64,000 nt of DNA from Rhodopila globiformis (GTDB taxonomy: Bacteria; Pseudomonadota; Alphaproteobacteria; Acetobacterales; Acetobacteraceae), in NCBI RefSeq assembly GCF_002937115.1, contig NZ_NHRY01000075.1, positions 1 through 64,000 on the forward strand, in the 5' to 3' direction. Of the stretch, positions 50,827-59,039 are shown piece after piece. A program made the position numbers and the translations under genes. The notes under the pieces were generated by a model that was not told the origin of the DNA, ran no database searches, and worked only from the letters and a program-made list of their open reading frames with translations. The stretch's first letter is position 1; every line of letters begins with the position of its first letter.

Positions 50827-51385
50827 TGTTCTACCCCACAGACCAAAGCCGCGCATAACTTGTTACTCACTGGACTTTCAGATGCTTCGGCGAAACGCAG
50901 CTTCGTTCACCACACCTGACTGCGCTTCCGACGAACTGTCAATTGTAATGACGGCGCTGCAGCGATCCGGCAACGCCAAAAAGCATCACTGGATAAATGA
51001 TAAGCAACTCAATCAGTTCCGGACAAATTTGTAAATGGCAAATTATTGGAAAATTCCGCCTTATAAGATATAGATAGGTGCTATATCGACATATAAATCG
51101 CCAAAATCAGCCGGAATTTCGCAGCCTTGACATCGAAATCACAAGCTGGCGACCGTGTGCGGCAAGCCTCCGGAAGCCGTCAGAACTGTGGCAAATGGGC
51201 AACACCAACGCCAATATTAATTCGTTGAAAACGATTCGACAAATTTGGATCCGGCTGCGGCAACCGAACATCATGCCGATCGTTATATGGGGTCGCAAAT
51301 CCCGTGAGCCTTGCCCACATGCCGTCAAATGACTACAGCGAACCGCAGGCCGTTGCGGAACTCACTCTTGGGATGGAGTCTGCCG
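50827..51385. other. Upstream region of DUF3313 copy 2 and of the TPR gene
   Basis: The part 50827-51154 duplicates the region upstream of the first DUF3313 gene. The stretch 51010-51080 is AT-rich (TAAATGGCAAATTATTGG, ATAAGATATAGATAGG) and may hold promoters for both divergent genes. No coding region is evident. Confidence 0.55.
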
Positions 51386-51895
51386 ATGCCCGGCTTGAAT
51401 GACCTGCGCGCCCGGCGTGCCAGTCTCGAACAGGCAATCGAGGCCCGCCAGCGGCAGCCTGGCGCCAATGATCCGCTCCTGGCCGGCGACCTGCGCGACC
51501 TCGGCCGCCTGTCGCACGAACTGGGCGACTTCGCCGACGCACAGGCGCAACTGCGCAGCGCCCTGGCTATGCATACCGAAACGCTCGGCGCGGAGCACCC
51601 CGAAACCGCCACCGACATCAACCATCTCGGCCTTGTGCTGCACGATCTCGGCGACCTGGAGGAAGCCTGCGCCGCGTTCGAGCGTGCCCTGGCGATCGAC
51701 GAGATGGCGCTCGGGCGCGACCATCCCAGTGTTGCCCGCGACGCCAACAACCTGGCCGGCGTGCTGAAGGACATGGGCGACGCATTCTCGGCGCGCGAGG
51801 CGCTGGACTGGGCGCTGTCGATCACGCGGAAAGTCTACGGGCCGGATCATCCGACAACCCGGGCCATCGCCCGCAACCGCGCCGGGCTCGGGTAA
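51386..51895 (+). CDS. Tetratricopeptide-repeat protein
   Basis: This 169-residue protein is built almost wholly of TPR helices. Repeats of about 42 residues are visible at LAGDLRDLGRLSHELGDFAD, TATDINHLGLVLHDLGDLEE and VARDANNLAGVLKDMGDAFS. Each is followed by an AL-type helix and ending motifs such as GAEHPETA, GRDHPSVA and GPDHPTTR, the kinesin-light-chain/TPR_12 style. Such proteins are protein-binding scaffolds; a partner is not evident. The start at 51386 (MPGLNDLR) follows GGATGGAG; an in-frame start further up at 51311 is possible. No signal peptide. Confidence 0.72.
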   Translation: MPGLNDLRARRASLEQAIEARQRQPGANDPLLAGDLRDLGRLSHELGDFADAQAQLRSALAMHTETLGAEHPETATDINHLGLVLHDLGDLEEACAAFERALAIDEMALGRDHPSVARDANNLAGVLKDMGDAFSAREALDWALSITRKVYGPDHPTTRAIARNRAGLG

Positions 51896-52464
51896 AGCGG
51901 CTTCCGTCCCGGGACCGGGAACGCCCGACAGCAGACCACACGCACGTCGAGACAGTCCCGTAGGTCACGGGGCTGCCGGGTCATCATGGATGACGGGAAC
52001 AATGGCGGCTGTCGATACCATCATATGCGGCTGCGGCAGAGTTGTCAGGCGTCCCGCGCAGCCTCGGCGCGACCTGGCAACGATCGGGTTGGTTGCCGGT
52101 CATCACGACGGCGGTTCGGCATCCCGCATGATGCCCCTGCAAGGAGTCCTGGCGGAACGGACCGTCCCCTTCCGTGTCGCCGTCATGGACAGCAAGCCGC
52201 CGTTCCCGGCGGCCGAAGCAGACCGGCCGGCTGGTGCTGGGCCTGCCCGGCGCCGGATCGGGACGAACCGGCTGATCGCCGGCTGCGCGGCGACGCGCTG
52301 GCACTGTTTGCCGCGCAGCCGGCTGGCCCCGGGCGAATCGGAACGCGTGGTCTGGCAGTAGGCGCTACGGGCGAGAGAGGACGCAACCCAGCGTTACCCG
52401 GTCCGGGCTTCCGATCGCCGGGATCGTGATGTAAACGCCCGGCCACCGTGAAGCCGGAGCTTGC
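51896..52464. other. Gap before hisG
   Basis: Short overlapping frames occur, the longest at 51990-52361, but none resembles a known protein or has a convincing ribosome site. I regard the gap as non-coding or degenerated DNA. The hisG promoter must lie in its right part; no clear attenuator or His-rich leader peptide was found. Confidence 0.45.
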
Positions 52465-53163
52465 ATGACCGCCTCGTTCCCGACCTCGGCGCTAGCGCCG
52501 GACGCGACGACACCGTTGATCCTGGCGCTACCCAAGGGGCGCATCCTGTCGGAGTGCGGCCCGCTGCTGGCGCGGGCCGGCATCGTGCCGTCGCCGGACT
52601 ACGCCGACGGGGACAGCCGCCGGCTGCGCTTCCCGACAGACGATCCGCTGCTGGACATCGTCCGCGTCCGCCCGTTCGACGTCGCCACCTTCGTCGCCTT
52701 CGGCGCCGCGCATATCGGCATCTGCGGCGCCGACGTGCTGATGGAATTCGACTACCCGGAGGTGTACGCGCCGCTCGACCTGGGCATCGGCAAGTGCCGT
52801 GTCTCGGTCGCCGAGCCGGCGGCAACGGCCGGGACCGACGATCCGTCGCGCTGGTCGGAGGTGCGGGTGGCGTCGAAGTATCCCAACATCGCCCGGCGGC
52901 ACTATGCCGGCCGCGGCATCCACGCCGAGGTGGTGCACCTGAACGGCGCGATGGAGCTGGCCCCAGGCCTCGGCCTGTGCCGAATGATCGTCGACCTGGT
53001 GCAGACCGGCTCCACCCTGAAGGCCAACGGGTTAGTGGAAACCGAGGTGATCGCCGACGTCACCAGCCGGCTGATCGTCAATCGCACCGCGCTGAAGACG
53101 CAGCCTGAGGCCATCGGCGCCTGGATCGCCCGCTTCCGCGCGGCGCTGGAGACCGGCGGTTAG
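52465..53163 (+). CDS. hisG: ATP phosphoribosyltransferase, short (HisZ-dependent) form
   Basis: This 232-residue enzyme catalyses the first step of histidine synthesis, joining ATP and PRPP to phosphoribosyl-ATP. Family blocks are LILALPKGRILSECGPLLAR, FGAAHIGICGADVLMEFD, ASKYPNIARRHYAGRGI, LNGAMELAPGLGLCRMIVD and the PRPP loop near DLVQTGSTLKANGL. The C-terminal regulatory ACT-like domain of long forms is absent, so it should need the HisZ subunit, which is not in this window. It is separated from hisD by a toxin-antitoxin module. Confidence 0.95.
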   Translation: MTASFPTSALAPDATTPLILALPKGRILSECGPLLARAGIVPSPDYADGDSRRLRFPTDDPLLDIVRVRPFDVATFVAFGAAHIGICGADVLMEFDYPEVYAPLDLGIGKCRVSVAEPAATAGTDDPSRWSEVRVASKYPNIARRHYAGRGIHAEVVHLNGAMELAPGLGLCRMIVDLVQTGSTLKANGLVETEVIADVTSRLIVNRTALKTQPEAIGAWIARFRAALETGG

Positions 53164-53234
53164 AGCGCTATCGGCATGGCTGGAATCGCCGAGCGATTCG
53201 GGTCGATGAAATTGCTCGCGAGATATGAGCGAGG

Positions 53235-53259
53235 GCGTTTCCAGTCTGGGTGGAAACGC
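53235..53259. repeat. Short hairpin downstream of hisG, related to the 42-bp palindrome
   Basis: GCGTTTCCA (53235-53243) and TGGAAACGC (53251-53259) form a 9-bp perfect stem with a 7-base loop. The same arm sequence builds the perfect palindrome at 45052-45093. It may act as a terminator for hisG or for the convergent toxin-antitoxin operon. Confidence 0.6.
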
Positions 53260-53432
53260 TCTGGCGTCTGCAGGACGGTCATTGATGGGTGGCGAATCGG
53301 GGCGCACGCGAAGGCGTTCTGTTTTTCGCCGGCTCTGATCCTATGCATTTCCTGGACCAGCCGATCAAAGCCGTTTGTCAGGACGAATAACATTGGCATC
53401 ACTGCCGTTGGCGCGGTCTGTGGCCTGGCCGG

Positions 53433-54032
53433 TCATGCAGCCTGAACGCCCAGCTCATGCCGGGCTTCACGAACCGCATTGATCGCGTGCTGCGCCATAT
53501 CGGCGATATCCATATTCCGGCCCGACGCGATTATCCGGGCTCGCAAATTCGCTTCGGCAAGTCGCTTCGTATCCTCATCGATTTGAGCAAAAACCGCATC
53601 CGCCGCAGGATTGTCGATATTGGCTTGCATCATCAAATGTCTTGCGACTTCCGGATCAGTTGCCAGAACCCTGATCAACGTATCGGCTGCCTTGTTTTGG
53701 GGCACTTTACCCCGCTCCCACCGCGTCCAGGTCTTGGGGCCGATGGAAAGCATCGCTTCAAGGTCCGTTTGGCGCAACGCGTATTTCAGACGGATGCGGC
53801 GCAACGCCTCAGCGCTCAAGAGACCATCGAGTTCGCGAATCTTCGCCGCTACGGCGAGTTCATGCCGGCTGATCTGATCGCCTGAGTACACGATGCTACC
53901 GCATGTGCCACAGACCGTGCGTTCGTCATCAATCGTGGTTTCCTTGCCGCCATGGACAAAGGTGAATGGAGCAATTTGTTGAAATATCGCTGAACTTCCG
54001 CAGTTCGTGCAAATCTCATTCATATCTCTCAT
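53433..54032 (-). CDS. mqsA: MqsA/YgiT-type antitoxin with zinc finger and HTH
   Basis: This 199-residue protein has an N-terminal zinc-binding part with CxxC pairs (C8-TN-C11 and C41-GT-C44). A Cro/CI-type helix-turn-helix follows (LRRIRLKYALRQTDLEAMLS and GPKTWTRWERGKVPQNKAAD, about 78-118), which is the MqsA domain order. The C-terminal 70 residues are helical and unusual in length: E. coli MqsA has 131 residues. The gene overlaps the toxin-like gene by 17 bases and lies second in the operon, as in mqsRA. It should bind the operon promoter through the HTH and neutralise the partner. Confidence 0.82.
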   Translation of the reverse strand: MRDMNEICTNCGSSAIFQQIAPFTFVHGGKETTIDDERTVCGTCGSIVYSGDQISRHELAVAAKIRELDGLLSAEALRRIRLKYALRQTDLEAMLSIGPKTWTRWERGKVPQNKAADTLIRVLATDPEVARHLMMQANIDNPAADAVFAQIDEDTKRLAEANLRARIIASGRNMDIADMAQHAINAVREARHELGVQAA

Positions 54033-54336
54033 CCCTCTTGAAGGATGTCACAACCAGTTTCTCTCCACTGACAAGAAGCTTGATGAACATCTTCGTTCCG
54101 CACCCGTCGATCCAGATCGAGTAATAGTCTGAGGTCGTTTGCGGAAAATATTTTTCCGTCGGCTTCGATTTGAAGCAATGAATCTCGCCCAGCTCGGTGG
54201 CCAATATCTCCCGGAGGTCGTCCGAGTCCAAATCATGCCGCCGAAGCTCCGCAAGAACCGGTTGGAAGAACGAGCAAGTGCGTTCGTCGGCGACAAGCCT
54301 ACGAACTGTTTCAAGAGCATTGGCAGGCATAATCAC
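54016..54336 (-). CDS. mqsR: MqsR-like toxin
   Basis: A 106-residue protein upstream of, and overlapping, the MqsA-type gene. The C-terminal part (EIHCFKSKPTEKYFPQTTSD, YYSIWIDGCGTKMFIKLLV, KLVVTSFKRDERYE) follows the pattern of MqsR-type mRNA interferases, with a Lys-Ser pair, a central Trp and a final SFK. The N-terminus (LDSDDLREILATELG) fits the helical part. The annotated start is GTG at 54336; an in-frame ATG at 54330 (MPANALE) is an alternative. Similarity to E. coli MqsR is moderate, so the family call is likely but not certain. Confidence 0.68.
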   Translation of the reverse strand: MIMPANALETVRRLVADERTCSFFQPVLAELRRHDLDSDDLREILATELGEIHCFKSKPTEKYFPQTTSDYYSIWIDGCGTKMFIKLLVSGEKLVVTSFKRDERYE

Positions 54337-54340
54337 CCAT

Positions 54341-54365
54341 TAGAGGTAGCACGGTGCTACCTCTA
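54341..54365. promoter_or_regulatory. Perfect palindrome, likely operator of the MqsRA-like operon
   Basis: Two 12-base arms (TAGAGGTAGCAC and its complement) flank a single central base. The site lies 4 bases upstream of the toxin start codon and thus overlaps the expected promoter. It fits binding by the HTH of the antitoxin as a dimer; the sequence differs from the E. coli mqsRA operator. Confidence 0.7.
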
Positions 54366-54438
54366 TTGTCAACGCAACCCAACCAGCCCGAACGATACCG
54401 GCTTGGACGGAGGCAACGTTATCCGCTAAACGGCATTC

Positions 54439-55728
54439 ATGATTTGTATCTCCACCACCGACGCCGACTTCGAGGCGCGCTTCACCGAACTGCTGTCGCA
54501 AGCGCGCGAAACCACCGAGACGGTTGATCGCATCGTCGCCGGCATCATCGCCGATGTGCGCGCCCGCGGCGACGCGGCGCTGATCGACTACACCGCGCGC
54601 TTCGACCGCCAGACGCTGACGCCCGGGACGCTGCGCGTCAGCGCCGCGGAAATCGAGGCAGCCGCCGCGTCCATTCCGGCAGACCTCGCCGCCGCCCTGG
54701 ACCTCGCCGCGATCCGGATCGAGACGTTCCATCGCGCCCAACTGCCGCAGGACCTGCGGATGACCGACGCCGCCGGCGTGACCATGGGCCAGCGCTGGAC
54801 CGCACTGGATGCGGTCGGGCTGTACGTGCCCGGGGGCAAGGCGGCCTATCCGTCCTCGGTGCTGATGAACGCCATCCCGGCACGCGCGGCCGGCGTCGGC
54901 CGCATCGCCATGTGCGTGCCGACGCCCGGCGGCGTGCTGAACCCGCTGGTGCTGGCCGCCGCCCGCCGCGCCGGGGTCACCGAGATCTACCGCATCGGCG
55001 GCGCCCAGGCGGTCGCGGCCCTGGCCTACGGCACCGCCAGCATCCCGGCCGTCGATCGCATCGTCGGGCCCGGCAACGCCTATGTCGCCGAGGCCAAGCG
55101 CCAGGTGTTCGGCCGCGTCGGCATCGACAATATCGCCGGCCCGTCCGAGGTGGTGGTGCTGGCGGATGCGAACAACGATCCGCGCCGCATCGCCGTCGAC
55201 CTGCTGGCGCAGGCCGAGCATGACGAGGCGGCGCAGTCCATCCTGATCACCGACAGTGCCGCCTTCGCCGACGCCGTCGCCGCCGCGGTGGCGGCCGAGC
55301 TGCCCACCCTGCCCCGCGCCGCCATTGCCGGCGCCAGCTGGGAGGCGCACGGCGCCATGATCGTCGTCGATGACTGGGCGCAGGCCGTCGCCCTGGTCGA
55401 TCGCCTGGCGCCGGAGCACCTGGAGCTGATGCTGCCGGACCCGGAGGCGATGTTCGCCCGCGTCCGCCACGCCGGCGCCGCCTTCCTGGGCGGCTGGTGC
55501 CCGGAAGCGGTGGGCGACTACGTGGCCGGCCCGAACCACGTGCTGCCGACCGGGCGGACCGCGCGGTTCGCCTCTGGCCTGTCGGTGTTCGACTTCCTGA
55601 AGCGGACGACCTGGGTGTCGGCGAGCCGGGCGGCACTGGCGGAAATCGGCCCGGCCGGCGTGGCGCTGGCCGAGGCGGAGGGCCTGCAGGCGCATGCGCG
55701 CAGCATCGCCCTGCGGCTGCAGTCGTAG
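54439..55728 (+). CDS. hisD: Histidinol dehydrogenase
   Basis: This 429-residue zinc enzyme performs the last two oxidations of histidine synthesis (histidinol to histidine, NAD-dependent). Hallmarks are YVPGGKAAYPSSVLMNAIPA, IYRIGGAQAVAALAYGT, IVGPGNAYVAEAKRQVFGRV, IDNIAGPSEVVVLAD and the catalytic Glu-His in RLAPEHLELMLPD, then GPNHVLPTGRTARFASGLSV. Length and ends are normal. It belongs with hisG but is now parted from it by the toxin-antitoxin module and probably has its own promoter in 54366-54438. Confidence 0.97.
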   Translation: MICISTTDADFEARFTELLSQARETTETVDRIVAGIIADVRARGDAALIDYTARFDRQTLTPGTLRVSAAEIEAAAASIPADLAAALDLAAIRIETFHRAQLPQDLRMTDAAGVTMGQRWTALDAVGLYVPGGKAAYPSSVLMNAIPARAAGVGRIAMCVPTPGGVLNPLVLAAARRAGVTEIYRIGGAQAVAALAYGTASIPAVDRIVGPGNAYVAEAKRQVFGRVGIDNIAGPSEVVVLADANNDPRRIAVDLLAQAEHDEAAQSILITDSAAFADAVAAAVAAELPTLPRAAIAGASWEAHGAMIVVDDWAQAVALVDRLAPEHLELMLPDPEAMFARVRHAGAAFLGGWCPEAVGDYVAGPNHVLPTGRTARFASGLSVFDFLKRTTWVSASRAALAEIGPAGVALAEAEGLQAHARSIALRLQS

Positions 55729-56208
55729 CGCGGCGAGTTGCTGCTTCCCGTCATGGTAGGCGAAGGCCCACCATCCACGCCTGGCGGTGCCGATATCAGC
55801 CAACGCCGTGGATGGTGGGCCTTCGTCTACCATGACAACATAGCAACGCCACTGCCACCAACCCGCAAGTTTTAACGCACATGCGGCCTGCGCCAGCCAT
55901 GACGATGAAGCTGTGCCGTCGATCCGTCCCGACTCATGTTCGATTTGCTCTGGCGCTCTTACAGACGTTTCCGCCCCGGGGCGCTCCATCCGCAACCCGG
56001 ACGGAAGACGTTTTCGTGACCGCTTTTCGCCGCGGGCGGCCATGTGGAGCGGGTGCAGCGGCGCGGTAGCGGCGGCACAACCCGCTTCGGACGGCAGGGT
56101 TGACGGGTGGCCGCCATCGGGCGGGCAACGCCGCGGCCGCTGCTATCACTTGACCTTGCCGGCGCCGAATATCATGTTCCCGCCGAATCAACGGAACCAT
56201 GGGGCCTG
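55729..56208. other. Gap between hisD and infA
   Basis: Apart from the palindromic repeat at 55750-55836 no gene or RNA is recognisable. In related gene orders one or two small genes often sit here; none is evident. The infA promoter should lie in the right half. Confidence 0.5.
55750..55836. repeat. Palindromic intergenic repeat, long form, copy 1
   Basis: Arms of 30 bases (55750-55779 and 55807-55836) match with one mismatch around a 27-base loop. The ends are GTCATGG and CCATGAC as in the copies at 7567 and 48442, but the inner arm reads TAGGCGAAGGCCCACCATCC. It begins 21 bases after the hisD stop and could serve as its terminator. Confidence 0.85.
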
Positions 56209-56427
56209 ATGTCAAAAGAGGACATGATCGAATTCAGCGGCACGGTGATGGAGCTTCTGCCCAACGCCATGTTCCGCGTGAAGCTGGACAACGAGCACTC
56301 CATCCTTGCCCACACCAGCGGCAAGATGCGCAAGAACCGTATCCGCGTACTGGCCGGCGACCGGGTGAACGTCGAGATGACGCCCTACGACCTGACCAAG
56401 GGCCGGATCACCTTCCGCTTCAAGTAA
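56209..56427 (+). CDS. infA: Translation initiation factor IF-1
   Basis: This 72-residue single S1/OB-fold protein binds the ribosomal A site during initiation. The sequence [20 protein letters not shown], then [20 protein letters not shown] and [20 protein letters not shown], is nearly the universal IF-1 pattern, ending KGRITFRFK. Length is typical. It is followed 16 bases later by maf, so the two are likely in one transcript. Confidence 0.97.
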   Translation: MSKEDMIEFSGTVMELLPNAMFRVKLDNEHSILAHTSGKMRKNRIRVLAGDRVNVEMTPYDLTKGRITFRFK

Positions 56428-56443
56428 TGCGCGTGCCCTGCGG

Positions 56444-57019
56444 GTGAAGCCGCTCCCGCTGGTGCTGGCCTCATCCAGCCCGCGACGCCTGATGCTGCTG
56501 CAGCAGATCGGCATCACGCCCGCGCATATCATTGCCCCCGATATCGACGAGACTCCCGCGCCCGATGAGCCGCCGCGGCTGTATGCCGCGCGCATGGCCC
56601 GCGGCAAGGCGGCTGCGGTGCGCTTTCCGGACCACCTGGTGCTGGCCGCCGACACGGTGGTTGCCGCCGGACGGCGCATCCTGCCCAAGGCGGAAACGCC
56701 GGACGATCTCCGCGCCTGCATGGCCCTGCTGTCCGGCCGCCGCCACCGGGTGATCACCGCGGTCGCACTGGCCAGCCCCGACGGCGCGCTGCGGGAGCGC
56801 GTGGTCGAGAACATCGTCACCTGGAACCGCCTGACGGACGACCAGGTCGAGCGCTATGTCGCCACCGGGGAAGGCCTCGGCAAGTCCGGCGGCTACGCGA
56901 TCAACGGCTATGCCGCCAGCTTCATCCGCTTCCTGTCGGGCAGCCAGTCCGGCGTCGTCGGCCTGCCTCTGTTCGAAACCGCCCAGTTGCTGCGCAGCTT
57001 CGGCTGGCAGGTGCCGTGA
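56444..57019 (+). CDS. maf: Maf-family nucleoside triphosphate pyrophosphatase
   Basis: This 191-residue protein hydrolyses non-canonical or excess nucleotides (dTTP/UTP-type in many relatives) and is linked to septum formation. Family blocks are LVLASSSPRRLMLLQQIGI, the active-site aspartate in VLAADTVVAAGRRILPK, SGRRHRVITAVAL and GKSGGYAINGYAASFIRFLS. The start is GTG at 56444. The stop overlaps the GTG start of the RNase gene (57016-57019), so translation is coupled. Confidence 0.92.
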   Translation: MKPLPLVLASSSPRRLMLLQQIGITPAHIIAPDIDETPAPDEPPRLYAARMARGKAAAVRFPDHLVLAADTVVAAGRRILPKAETPDDLRACMALLSGRRHRVITAVALASPDGALRERVVENIVTWNRLTDDQVERYVATGEGLGKSGGYAINGYAASFIRFLSGSQSGVVGLPLFETAQLLRSFGWQVP

Positions 57020-58134
57020 CGCTGTCCATCCGCGTCGCCGCCAGCCCGGGCGAGGCGCAGGTTGCCGTGGTCGCCAGTGATCGCTTGGTGGACTACGCGC
57101 TGTGGCGCCCGGGCGCGCCGGACGGCGTCGGCGACCTGCACGTCGGCCGGGTGACCGCCGTGGTCCCGGCGATGGCCGGGGCGTTCGTCGCCCTGGCGGA
57201 TCATCAGGGCTTCCTGCCCGACAGCGAAGGCGGCAAGGGCCTGACCGTGGGAACGATCCTGGCCGTGCGGGTGACCCGCGCCGCCCAGGGCAGCAAGGGT
57301 CCGCGACTCACCGCCCGTGTGGACCAGGCACTGGCCGCAGGCGGGCCGCCGCGCATGCTGCAGCGCGGCCCCGGCCCGGTGGCGCGCCTGGCGGAACGCC
57401 ATCCGGACGCCGCCATCCTGGTGGACGACGCGGGCCTGGCGGTGGCGCTGCGGGCCGAGGCCGGGCGTCCGGTGTCGGTGACTGCCGGCGTGTTCGACGC
57501 GGACATCGCCGACGCCGTCGACGCGCTGTCCCGTCCGGTTGTCGTGCTGCCCGGCGGCGCCCGGCTGTCGATCTGGCCGACTCCGGCACTGGTGGCGATC
57601 GACGTCGACGCCGGCGGCGCGCTGGAGGGCGGCGGTGGCGCACGCGGCCGGCACGAGGCACTGAACCGGTCCGTGCTGCCGGCGCTGGCGGCGCAGATCA
57701 GGCTGCGCAACCTCTCGGGCGGCATTGTCGTTGACTTGGCGGGGCTGTCGCCGCGGCGGCGGACGGCGCTGGCGCCGGATTTCGTCCGTGCCCTGGCGGA
57801 TGACCCATTGCGCCCCCGCTTCCTGGGCTTCACCGCGCTCGGGCTGGCGGAGATTGTCCGGGCCCGGGTGCATCCGCCGCTGCATGAGCTGCTGTCCGGC
57901 CCGCTCGCCGCCGGGCTGGCCGGGCTGAAGGCGGTGCTGGCGGCGCATGGCCAGGACCCGCGGCGGATGCCGGCGCTGCGGGCGCATCCTGCGGTGGTCT
58001 CGGCCTTGCAAAGCGACGACGTAGCCCTGGCGGATCTTGTCCGGCGGACCGGACGCGCGGTTACAGTGCGCTCGGATCCATCGCTGCCGCCGTTCACCTG
58101 GCTGCTGGAGACAGACAATGGCCAAGGAGCCTGA
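57016..58134 (+). CDS. rng: Short ribonuclease E/G-family protein
   Basis: A 372-residue RNase E/G-like protein. An S1-like N-terminal part ([31 protein letters not shown]) is followed by the catalytic fold. The two Mg2+-binding aspartates can be seen in [12 protein letters not shown] and [15 protein letters not shown]. Full RNase G has about 490 residues. This compact type lacks most of the C-terminal part and the zinc-link CxxC, and its usual neighbour is yacG, as here. It probably trims rRNA or mRNA. Start GTG at 57016. The end overlaps yacG by 17 bases. Confidence 0.85.
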   Translation: MTLSIRVAASPGEAQVAVVASDRLVDYALWRPGAPDGVGDLHVGRVTAVVPAMAGAFVALADHQGFLPDSEGGKGLTVGTILAVRVTRAAQGSKGPRLTARVDQALAAGGPPRMLQRGPGPVARLAERHPDAAILVDDAGLAVALRAEAGRPVSVTAGVFDADIADAVDALSRPVVVLPGGARLSIWPTPALVAIDVDAGGALEGGGGARGRHEALNRSVLPALAAQIRLRNLSGGIVVDLAGLSPRRRTALAPDFVRALADDPLRPRFLGFTALGLAEIVRARVHPPLHELLSGPLAAGLAGLKAVLAAHGQDPRRMPALRAHPAVVSALQSDDVALADLVRRTGRAVTVRSDPSLPPFTWLLETDNGQGA

Positions 58135-58315
58135 AACCAAGTCGCTGCCCCCCTGCCCGGTCTGCGGACGGCCTGCCGCCGCGGCGCACCGGCCGTTCTG
58201 CTCGGCGCGCTGCCAGGAGGTTGACCTCGGGCGCTGGCTGTCGGGCGTCTATCGCATCCCCGGCCCGCCGGCGGAACTGGACGAGGATCCGCCGCCGTCG
58301 CCGGATGCGGCGTGA
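58118..58315 (+). CDS. yacG: DNA gyrase inhibitor / zinc protein YacG
   Basis: A 65-residue zinc-binding protein. The four cysteines of the family are visible in CPVCGRP (about 13-19) and [15 protein letters not shown] (about 28-42), and YRIPGP follows as usual. YacG binds GyrB and inhibits gyrase in E. coli. The acidic Pro-rich tail ([12 protein letters not shown]) is typical. It overlaps the end of the RNase gene and closes the infA-maf-rng-yacG operon; tRNA-Phe follows. Confidence 0.93.
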   Translation: MAKEPETKSLPPCPVCGRPAAAAHRPFCSARCQEVDLGRWLSGVYRIPGPPAELDEDPPPSPDAA

Positions 58316-58441
58316 GCCGATACCTGACGCGGCCCAAGGCGTCTGCCGGTGCGCCGAAAAAGATGAATTTCGTGGGTTGATCCCGGCACGGGGCTGGGCT
58401 AATCAGCCGCCTCCAACGCGGTCGCGGTTGCGGCCGGCGAT

Positions 58442-58517
58442 GCCCAGGTAGCTCAGTTGGTAGAGCATGCGACTGAAAATCGCAGTGTCGGTGGTTCGAT
58501 TCCGCCCCTGGGCACCA
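58442..58517 (+). tRNA. tRNA-Phe (anticodon GAA), CCA encoded
   Basis: A full cloverleaf can be drawn. The acceptor stem GCCCAGG pairs with CCTGGGC, followed by ACCA. The D-arm is GCTCAGTTGGTAGAGC. The anticodon stem TGCGA/TCGCA has loop CTGAAAA with anticodon GAA, and the T-arm contains GGTTCGATTCC. The terminal CCA is encoded (58515-58517). A T-run follows directly. Confidence 0.97.
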
Positions 58518-59039
58518 TTTTGAAATTGCTGGTTTGTTTGCGGTTTCCCCCATCCTTCCCGAACTGGCAGCCAGCGCTGGACCCCATAGGGAACGCCTCC
58601 TGTCCCGGCGCCGGGAGCAGTTCCGGAAAACGGGCCACAGCTTCGTCCGTCATGTCGCCGATGGCTTGATTGGACTCCCTGAGTGATCTGGCCCGTTGAA
58701 CGTCAGCCTCTATCATCGCACCGTTCTGCGGGCACCATCCCCTGCGACGCGCGGGTGCGTCAACTCGCATGGGATCGGCACCCCCATCAGGCCGGCTCCA
58801 TTATCCGCCATGCCGGTGACTCCCGCTGGAGACGAAAGAGGGATTGCCATGCCCTCCGGCAAGGGCGGGCGCTGGAGCGGCTGGCGACGGTGCCGGCAGG
58901 CGTTAAATCAGGGCTGGCTGTTGCCTATCCGTCATGGCCCGGCTTTCTCCGGTCTGAACAACAAGCCGGGGCCATGACGGAATGGCAAGCATCGTGCCCT
59001 CGATCCCGATATTCTAACGCCAATGGGGGCCATCCCCGC
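58518..59039. other. Gap after tRNA-Phe, with a palindromic repeat
   Basis: No convincing gene is visible. A short palindrome of the GTCATGG/CCATGAC family lies at 58931-58978 near the end of the acyltransferase gene. tRNA genes are frequent integration sites, but no copy of the tRNA 3' end that would mark an attachment site was found in this window. Confidence 0.5.
58931..58978. repeat. Palindromic intergenic repeat, short form
   Basis: Left arm GTCATGGCCCGGCTT (58931-58945) and right arm 58963-58978 pair with one bulged base. Ends GTCATGG and CCATGAC are the same as in the longer family members. Confidence 0.7.

Larger units (their letters stand above)
43446..51154. repeat. Direct tandem duplication: phytoene-synthase-like gene, porin, DUF3313 gene
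   Basis: Copy A (43446-47671) and copy B (47712-51154) carry the same genes in the same order and orientation. Similarity extends into the upstream DNA: after each DUF3313 gene come matching stretches (CCCACAGACCAAAGCCGCGC, GATCCGGCAACGCCAAAAA). A shared 23-base block sits at 47649-47671 and 51132-51154. Copy B lacks superoxide dismutase and has a shrunken phytoene-synthase relic. The copies meet within about 40 bases. Confidence 0.85.

Noticed and set aside
51990-52361. 123-codon frame before hisG
   Set aside because: No similarity or clear ribosome site, and overlapping frames of equal length exist; treated as non-coding.
54340-56043. 567-codon open frame antisense to hisD
   Set aside because: It is the mirror of a strongly conserved gene. 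In GC-rich DNA long antisense frames are common; its product is rich in Arg, Gly and His and matches no family pattern.
56908-58140. 410-codon frame antisense to maf and the RNase gene
   Set aside because: Shadow of two coupled, recognisable genes; Arg/Gln/His-rich product without domains.
58442-58517. tRNA-Phe as an integration site for the region to its right
   Set aside because: No integrase gene and no direct repeat of the tRNA 3' end were seen in the window.
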